A model generated the notes under the pieces. The model had not been told where the DNA came from. It ran no database searches and saw nothing but the letters and a program-made list of their open reading frames with translations. From Anaerolineae bacterium (GTDB lineage: Bacteria; Chloroflexota; Anaerolineae; J102), in assembly GCA_015493675.1 (NCBI GenBank), contig WGCR01000464.1, forward strand, positions 1 through 9,810: a stretch of 9,810 nt of DNA, read 5' to 3'. Shown piece by piece: positions 5,820-9,810 of this stretch. The translations under genes and the position numbers were made by a program. Positions within the stretch are counted from its first letter, which is position 1; every line of letters starts with the position of its first letter.

Positions 5820-6515
5820 CTACACTTCGATGACCGGCGGGCTGGTCTCATCCACCGGGCCTTCCACCCAGAAATCGCCCGAGGGCGTGACTTCTTTTTT
5901 CCAGATGGGCGCGATGTGCTTGATGCGGTCGATGGCGTAGGCGCAGGCGTCGAAGATACCGTCCCGATGGCCCGCGGCCACGGCGATAACCACCGCTGAC
6001 TCGCCTACCTCCAGCCGCCCGACGCGGTGCATGATGGCCACATCCAGCACCAGGGGCCATTTTTGCTGCACCTCTGCGCCGATCTCGGCCAGCTTGGCTT
6101 CGGCCATCTCGGTGTAGGCTTCATACTCCAGATATTCGGTGTCGATATCGCCCGTGACGCCTCGCACCGTGCCCGAGAACAGGGCGACGCCGCCCACCTC
6201 GGGCGCAGTCACCAGGCCCGCGACAGCATCCAGCGACAGCGGCTCGGTGGTGACGCGAAATTTCTTCGTCTCCTGGCCGCCCCCCACGGGCGGAAAGATG
6301 GCCACCTCGTCGCCATCGTGCAGCGCTGCGTCCTGCTCCACGAAATCCTTGTTGATGGTGACATGGAAGCGGCCGCCGCGACCCAAATGCGGGGCCTCTT
6401 CCCGGATGACCTCCACCAGATCGGCGACGGTTGCGCCTTCGGGCATTTCGACTTCCAGATAAGGGGATTTGAAAATCTCGCGCAGGGATGCGAAAAGACG
6501 GACATTGACTTTCAT
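5820..6515 (-). CDS. MoaD-MoaE fusion, molybdopterin synthase
   Basis: Both subunits of molybdopterin synthase in one 231-aa chain. The synthase converts cyclic pyranopterin monophosphate to molybdopterin by adding two sulfurs. Residues 1-80 are the ubiquitin-like sulfur carrier MoaD, ending in PPVGGG (75-80), the equivalent of its normally free Gly-Gly tail. Residues from about 84 are MoaE: LFSGTVRG with Arg118, HRVGRLEVGE (163-172), HR at 183-184, and IDRIKHIAPIWKKE (195-208) with Lys199 and Lys206, matching the conserved active-site lysines. MoaD can be thiocarboxylated only on a free C-terminus, so cleavage after the glycines is expected, as described for mycobacterial MoaX. The start is supported by CGGAG 8 nt upstream. 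It is the last gene of the tup-moa operon. Identity is very secure; processing is inferred. Confidence 0.94.
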   Translation of the reverse strand: MKVNVRLFASLREIFKSPYLEVEMPEGATVADLVEVIREEAPHLGRGGRFHVTINKDFVEQDAALHDGDEVAIFPPVGGGQETKKFRVTTEPLSLDAVAGLVTAPEVGGVALFSGTVRGVTGDIDTEYLEYEAYTEMAEAKLAEIGAEVQQKWPLVLDVAIMHRVGRLEVGESAVVIAVAAGHRDGIFDACAYAIDRIKHIAPIWKKEVTPSGDFWVEGPVDETSPPVIEV

Positions 6516-6557
6516 TGAAACAACTCCGGTGTGTGGTGTGGAAGAAGATGGAATGAT

Positions 6558-6707
6558 AACTCCACTTCAAAAAGGACATTTCACCACGGAGACACGGAGG
6601 TCACGGAGAAAAAAGTGGTAGTTCACGGAGAAAAACATCTCCAAATCTCACCTTTTTCTTCCTCCGTGCGCTCTGTGCCTCCGTGGTGAAGGTTTTTCGA
6701 TAGTACC
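6558..6707 (+). mobile_element. 150-bp MITE-like element, family 1 copy 2
   Basis: It is flanked by exact 6-bp direct repeats AATGAT (6552-6557 and 6708-6713). It begins AACTCCACTTCAAAAAGG, carries TTTCACCACGGAGACACGGAGG and its inverted counterpart ending CTCCGTGGTGAA, and ends GATAGTACC. It is the same length as, and alignable throughout with, the copy at 2985-3134. It occupies most of the 254-bp gap between moaC and moaD-moaE; removing the element and one duplication leaves about 98 bp. It is predicted to form a long hairpin in the operon mRNA. Confidence 0.76.
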
Positions 6708-6769
6708 AATGATTGATGAGGGAGGATTGCCGCAGCTCGACGTCCGCTCACTCTTTGGTCATTGATCCA

Positions 6770-7243
6770 TCAATCATCGACATTGAATTCGCCGCTCTTG
6801 CCGCCGCTCTTGTGCAGCAAACGCACGCCTTCGATGCGCATGGTCTTTTCCAGCGCCTTGGCCATGTCGTAAATGGTCAGCGCCGCCACCGAGGCCGCGG
6901 TCAACGCCTCCATCTCCACGCCCGTCTGGCCCTGGGTCTTCACCAGCGTGCGGATGTGCACGCCCTCGTTGATGTACTCGAAATCCACAGAGATTTTGGT
7001 GAGCAGCAGGGGATGACACATGGGGATGAGCTCGTGGGTGCGCTTGGCGGCCATGATGCCCGCGACGCGGGCCGCGCCCAGCACATCCCCTTTCTTTACA
7101 TTGCCGGCCTTGATGGCGGCCAGGGTTGCCGGTTGCATCACCACCCGGGCCTCGGCGATGGCCGTGCGATGGGTGATGGGCTTGTCGCTGACATCCACCA
7201 TTTTGGCGGCGCCGCTTTCATCGAGATGGGTTAGTTGGGTCAT
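6770..7243 (-). CDS. moaC: Cyclic pyranopterin monophosphate synthase MoaC
   Basis: Acts after the radical-SAM enzyme MoaA, turning the cyclic GTP-derived intermediate into cyclic pyranopterin monophosphate, the substrate of molybdopterin synthase. The protein is 157 aa, normal for the family, and all landmarks are present: LTHLDESGAAKMVDVSDK (4-21), KKGDVLGAAR (50-59, Lys51), ELIPMCHPL (71-79, His77), GVEMEALTA (108-116, with two acidic residues), and YDMAKALEK (125-133, Asp126 and Lys129). The start is fixed by the canonical N-terminus, but no Shine-Dalgarno precedes it; the upstream bases are AT-rich repeats of the AATACCCAATA type. It lies 124 nt after tupC and before the MoaD-MoaE fusion, which completes the pathway step. 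moaA is not in the window. Confidence 0.96.
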   Translation of the reverse strand: MTQLTHLDESGAAKMVDVSDKPITHRTAIAEARVVMQPATLAAIKAGNVKKGDVLGAARVAGIMAAKRTHELIPMCHPLLLTKISVDFEYINEGVHIRTLVKTQGQTGVEMEALTAASVAALTIYDMAKALEKTMRIEGVRLLHKSGGKSGEFNVDD

Positions 7244-7285
7244 TGGGTATTTTGGTATTGGATATTGGGTATTGATTATTGAATT
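7244..7285. repeat. AT-rich degenerate TATTGG-type short repeat
   Basis: TATTGGG, TATTGGA, TATTGGG and TATTGAT recur about every 10 bp immediately upstream of moaC, on the side where a ribosome site would be expected. A small hairpin CGCC-TGA-GGCG follows at 7286-7296. Confidence 0.5.
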
Positions 7286-7322
7286 CGCCTGAGGCGCTAG
7301 CTTATCTTCCTGTTTTTTACAT

Positions 7323-7360
7323 CCGCGAAAATCAGCTTTTTCTGCGTTATCTGCGTTCTA
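7323..7360. repeat. Dispersed AGAACGCAGA...GATTTTCGC repeat, copy 2
   Basis: GCGAAAATC (7325-7333) and TCTGCGTTCTA (7350-7360) are the reverse complement of the words at 39-47 and 11-21. TCTGCG also occurs at 7341. It sits just after the tupC stop. With the AT-rich repeat it fills the 124-bp tupC-moaC gap; no promoter or terminator is evident. Confidence 0.6.
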
Positions 7361-7367
7361 TCTCCTA

Positions 7368-8102
7368 TCAGTATACCAGATCGCCGCTGAGAAAGGCCCG
7401 GGTGCGGGGGTCTTGTGGATGCTCGAAGAAGTCGCGGGTGGGGGCGGTCTCGATGATCTCTCCCTCGTAGAGCAGGGCCACGCGGTGAGCCAGACGCCGG
7501 GCCTGCCACACGTTGTGCGTCACCAGCACCACGGTGGCCCCGCGCTCCTGGTTCGCCCGGCGCACGATCTCCTCGATGAGCTTGACGTTGCCTGGGTCCA
7601 GATTGGCCGTGGGTTCGTCCAGAAACAGTAGTTCCGGGTTCAGCACCAGCGCCCGGGCCAATGAGACGCGTTGGGCCTCGCCGCCGCTGAGGGTCTGGGC
7701 CGATTGCTCGGCCAGATGCGCCAGCCGCACCTCCTCCAACGCCTGCCGGATGTCGGACTTGCCGTTGCGGGCCCCGCGCACCCGCAGCCCATACGCCACA
7801 TTGCGCGCCACCGACGCATTGAGCAGCAGCGGCTGCTGGAACACCGTGGTCATCTTGCGGCGCAACGCGATGGGCAGCGAGCCGGGCGTCCAGGCCCGCC
7901 CATGATAGATCACCCGCCCCCGGGTCGGCTTCTCCAAAAAATTCATCAGCCGCAGCAGGGTGCTCTTGCCCGCGCCCGAAGGCCCGACCACCGCGAAAAT
8001 CTCGCCGGGGCGGATGGCCAGCTCGGGCACGCGCAGCACCACGCGAGCGCCGTAGCGGTGCTCGATGGCTTCGAGGCGGAGGATGTCGTCGGAGAAAAAC
8101 AT
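7368..8102 (-). CDS. tupC: Tungstate/molybdate ABC transporter ATPase
   Basis: Cytoplasmic ATPase that powers oxyanion import. It is 244 aa with all ABC motifs: Walker A GPSGAGKST (40-48), Q-loop VFQQP (87-91), signature LSGGEAQR (138-145), Walker B LLFLDEP (158-164), and H-loop His196 in VTHN. The chain ends soon after the nucleotide-binding domain, as in TupC, and lacks the C-terminal regulatory domain of ModC. It follows the permease and precedes moaC. No SD is visible before the ATG. A palindromic element separates it from tupB, and without that element the ATG would lie 2 nt after the tupB stop, suggesting original translational coupling. Specificity is taken from the neighbours; the symbol is probable rather than proven. 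Confidence 0.92.
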   Translation of the reverse strand: MFFSDDILRLEAIEHRYGARVVLRVPELAIRPGEIFAVVGPSGAGKSTLLRLMNFLEKPTRGRVIYHGRAWTPGSLPIALRRKMTTVFQQPLLLNASVARNVAYGLRVRGARNGKSDIRQALEEVRLAHLAEQSAQTLSGGEAQRVSLARALVLNPELLFLDEPTANLDPGNVKLIEEIVRRANQERGATVVLVTHNVWQARRLAHRVALLYEGEIIETAPTRDFFEHPQDPRTRAFLSGDLVY

Positions 8103-8107
8103 GATCA

Positions 8108-8191
8108 GAAAGATGTCTCACGCAAAGCCGCCAAGACGCCAAGTGCTTTTTTTGCCTCTTTTACTCTTTGCGGCTCTGCGTCTTTGCGTGA
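8108..8191. mobile_element. 84-bp palindromic element at the tupB-tupC junction
   Basis: TCTCACGCAAAG (8116-8127) and CTTTGCGTGAGA (8182-8193) are perfect 12-bp inverted repeats. The arms continue as GCCAAGACGCCAAG on one side and imperfectly match CTTTGCGGCTCTGCG on the other. GATCA flanks it on both sides (8103-8107 and 8192-8196), and the second copy holds the tupB stop. Joining the flanks gives CAGTGATCATG on the - strand, a stop and start 2 nt apart. The inverted arms overrun one flank by 2 nt, so the exact ends are uncertain. Confidence 0.62.
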
Positions 8192-8193
8192 GA

Positions 8194-8895
8194 TCACTGG
8201 CGGGGATCCAGGCGGCCCTGCAAGTGCAGAAGCAGCCAGTTGGCGGAAAAGGTGATGGCCAGCAGGATGACGCCCAGGGCGATGGCCAGGGCGAAATTCC
8301 CGCGGCGGGTTTCCAGCACGATGGAGGTGGTGAGCACCCGGGTCTTGTGCTCGATGTTGCCGCCCACGATCATCACCGACCCGACTTCGGAGATGATGGC
8401 TCCGAAACCGGCGATGAGCGCGGCCAGCACGCCCGCACGGGCCTCATACAGCAGGGTGAAGACGATCTGCCGCTGGGTGGCTCCCAGTGAGCGCAATTGC
8501 AGCGACAACGCGGGCGGCGCCGCGGCGATGGCGGTCATGGTGAAGCCGATGATCAGGGGCAGGGCGAGGATGGTCTGGGTGATGACCATGGCCCGGGGCG
8601 TGAACAGCCACCCCAATTCGCCCAGCGGGCCCTGGCGAGAGAGTAGGATGTAGATGGTGAGGCCCACCACCACGGGCGGCAGGCCCATGCCGGTGTAGAC
8701 CAGCGCCACCAGCAGCCGTTTTCCCCGAAAGTCTTTCAGGCCCAGGGCGATACCCGCAGGCAGCCCCAGCGCCGCACTGATGACCAGCGCCGAGCCGCTG
8801 ACCAGCAACGACAGCCGCACAATCTCCATCAGATCGGGATCAAAGCTGGCGATGAGTTGGATGGCTTGCAAAAAGCCTTCGAGAAAGGCGCTCAT
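8194..8895 (-). CDS. tupB: Tungstate/molybdate ABC transporter permease
   Basis: Inner-membrane channel subunit. It is 233 aa from the chosen ATG, the usual TupB length. About five to six hydrophobic segments are visible, for example at 28-50, 61-85, 102-126, 154-178 and 203-225. The cytoplasmic coupling loop with the EAA-type motif is at about 136-170 (LRSLGATQRQIVFTLLYEAR then AGVLAALIAGFGAIISEVG). GGNIEHKTRVLTTSIVLET (178-196) is characteristic of tungstate-type permeases. An open frame continues upstream to 9006, but it would overlap the tupA coding region and reads as non-protein. The chosen ATG is 17 nt after the tupA stop, with no SD, so coupled translation is likely. Confidence 0.92.
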   Translation of the reverse strand: MSAFLEGFLQAIQLIASFDPDLMEIVRLSLLVSGSALVISAALGLPAGIALGLKDFRGKRLLVALVYTGMGLPPVVVGLTIYILLSRQGPLGELGWLFTPRAMVITQTILALPLIIGFTMTAIAAAPPALSLQLRSLGATQRQIVFTLLYEARAGVLAALIAGFGAIISEVGSVMIVGGNIEHKTRVLTTSIVLETRRGNFALAIALGVILLAITFSANWLLLHLQGRLDPRQ

Positions 8896-8912
8896 GAACA
8901 AAAGCGACAGTT

Positions 8913-9773
8913 TTACTGCGATGCATTGGGGTGAAAGAGCTGCTGACCGTATTGTTCTTTGCCGAATTCGGCGATGAGCTGCTGGGTTTCGGGGCTGGTG
9001 ATCCAATCGACAAAGGCCATGGCCGCGGCGAATTTGTCCTGATGCGCCTCATCCTGGGCGATGGGCAGCACGCCGTACTGGTTGAAGAGCATGGGATCGC
9101 CCTCGACCAGGATGTCCAGGTCCAGGCCATCCCGGCGGGAAAGGTAGGTGGCGCGATCGCTGAGGGTGTAGGCTTGCTGCTCATTGGCCATGGTCAGCAC
9201 CGCGCCCATGCCCTGGCCAGCGCTCTCATACCAATCGCCCGCGGGCTCCACGCCCGCCGCCTGCCAGATGGCCATCTCCTTCATGTGGGTGCCAGAATTG
9301 TCACCGCGGGAGACGAATGTCGCCCGGGCGTCGGCGATCTTCCTGAACGCATCTGCGGCGCTGGTCATGCCCTTGATTCCCGCTGGATCAGCGCTCGGGC
9401 CCAGGATGACGAAATCGTTGTACATCACGTCCTTGCGAAAAGGCGCGTAACCATCTGCCACGAACTGCTCTTCGCGGCTCTTGGCGTGCACCAGCAGCAC
9501 ATCCGCGTCTTTGGATTGCCCCAGCTTCAGGGCCTGACCCGTGCCCACAGCCACCACATCCACCTTGATGCCGGTTTTCTGCTCGAAATCGGGGAGGATG
9601 GCGTCCAGCAGACCGCTGTCGTAGGTGCTGGTGGTGGTGGCCAACACCAGCTCTTTGGCCGGTTGCGGGGCTGAGGCCGCCGGGGTGGCGGGCAACGTCG
9701 GCGGACGGCACGCGGCCAGCGCCAGAATCGCCAGGAGCAGCAGCACTGGCGCAGCGATATGTCGAACGGGCAT
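8913..9773 (-). CDS. tupA: Tungstate-binding lipoprotein TupA
   Basis: Extracytoplasmic binding protein that captures tungstate (possibly molybdate) and delivers it to TupB. It is 286 aa from ATG 9773. Lipoprotein signal: MPVRH, a hydrophobic run, lipobox LAAC with Cys22, then a Pro/Ala-rich linker. The ligand motif TTTSTYDSG (46-54) is the hallmark of TupA-type proteins. GTGQAL (77-82) and SRGDNSGTH (155-163) are further conserved ligand-site segments. The frame can also begin at TTG 9785, four codons earlier; ATG is preferred because the signal peptide stays short. Neither start has an SD. It appears to be the first uptake gene, but its promoter would lie beyond the right edge and cannot be judged. 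Tungstate rather than molybdate preference is inferred from the motif. Confidence 0.93.
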   Translation of the reverse strand: MPVRHIAAPVLLLLAILALAACRPPTLPATPAASAPQPAKELVLATTTSTYDSGLLDAILPDFEQKTGIKVDVVAVGTGQALKLGQSKDADVLLVHAKSREEQFVADGYAPFRKDVMYNDFVILGPSADPAGIKGMTSAADAFRKIADARATFVSRGDNSGTHMKEMAIWQAAGVEPAGDWYESAGQGMGAVLTMANEQQAYTLSDRATYLSRRDGLDLDILVEGDPMLFNQYGVLPIAQDEAHQDKFAAAMAFVDWITSPETQQLIAEFGKEQYGQQLFHPNASQ

Positions 9774-9810
9774 ATTGGTTGTCAAAGAAAATCGATGAAA
9801 ACGACGATGA

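Noticed and set aside
5739..6518. + strand frames over the MoaD-MoaE fusion
   Set aside because: They are antisense to a well-conserved gene and have no recognisable domains.
7297..8142. 281-codon - strand frame over tupC
   Set aside because: An Arg/Gly/Pro-rich frame-shifted shadow of the ATPase, which has all its motifs in the other frame.
8896..9006. Longer start for the permease
   Set aside because: It would overlap about 30 codons of tupA and reads as basic, low-complexity sequence; the family starts near MSAFLEG.
9774..9785. TTG start for tupA, and TTGACA there as a -35 box
   Set aside because: ATG at 9773 gives a cleaner signal peptide. The TTGACA would need a -10 inside the coding region, where only a poor match is found.

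Overview
This is a bacterial chromosomal window of moderately high G+C content. It carries eight complete genes, and the intergenic DNA is unusually rich in short dispersed inverted-repeat elements. I think a member of the Chloroflexota (Anaerolineae/Caldilineae-like) is the most likely source. The reasons are the lipoprotein ending in an LFFPF-type tail, the CACGGAG/CACGAAG-type spacer repeats, and the rarity of Shine-Dalgarno sequences. This is inference, with no phylogenetic marker behind it.

Layout. On the + strand, fpg/mutM (176-1012, DNA repair glycosylase) is followed 6 nt later by a secreted lipoprotein with a degenerate glycoside-hydrolase-like barrel (1019-2692). Positions 2693-3325 hold no gene. 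They hold a cluster of hairpins, a nested pair of mobile-looking repeats and a terminator. On the - strand, a long-chain acyl-CoA synthetase (fadD-like, 3326-5062) has its own good promoter (TTGACG-N18-TATAAT, flanked by an inverted repeat), its own SD and a strong terminator. Positions 5063-5819 are again repeats, hairpins and a terminator.

The rest, read on the - strand from the right edge, is one tungstate/molybdate operon: tupA (binding lipoprotein), tupB (permease), tupC (ATPase), moaC, and a fused moaD-moaE. The uptake genes bring in the oxyanion. MoaC makes cyclic pyranopterin monophosphate, and the MoaD-MoaE fusion puts the dithiolene sulfurs on it to give molybdopterin. The operon ends at a hairpin terminator near 5603-5640.

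The most notable result is the mobile-repeat content. Two 150-bp elements (2985-3134 and 6558-6707, opposite orientation, alignable end to end) are each flanked by a perfect 6-bp direct repeat. Two members of a second family (2900-3210 and 5647-5789) share the terminus GTAACTGCTAACGTA and are each flanked by a perfect 8-bp direct repeat. One 150-bp element sits inside a member of the second family. A third, 84-bp palindromic element lies between 5-bp repeats exactly at the tupB/tupC junction; removing it restores a 2-nt gap between stop and start. These look like MITE-type non-autonomous elements that have repeatedly landed between genes of one operon without breaking a gene. No transposase, tRNA, rRNA or CRISPR array is present.
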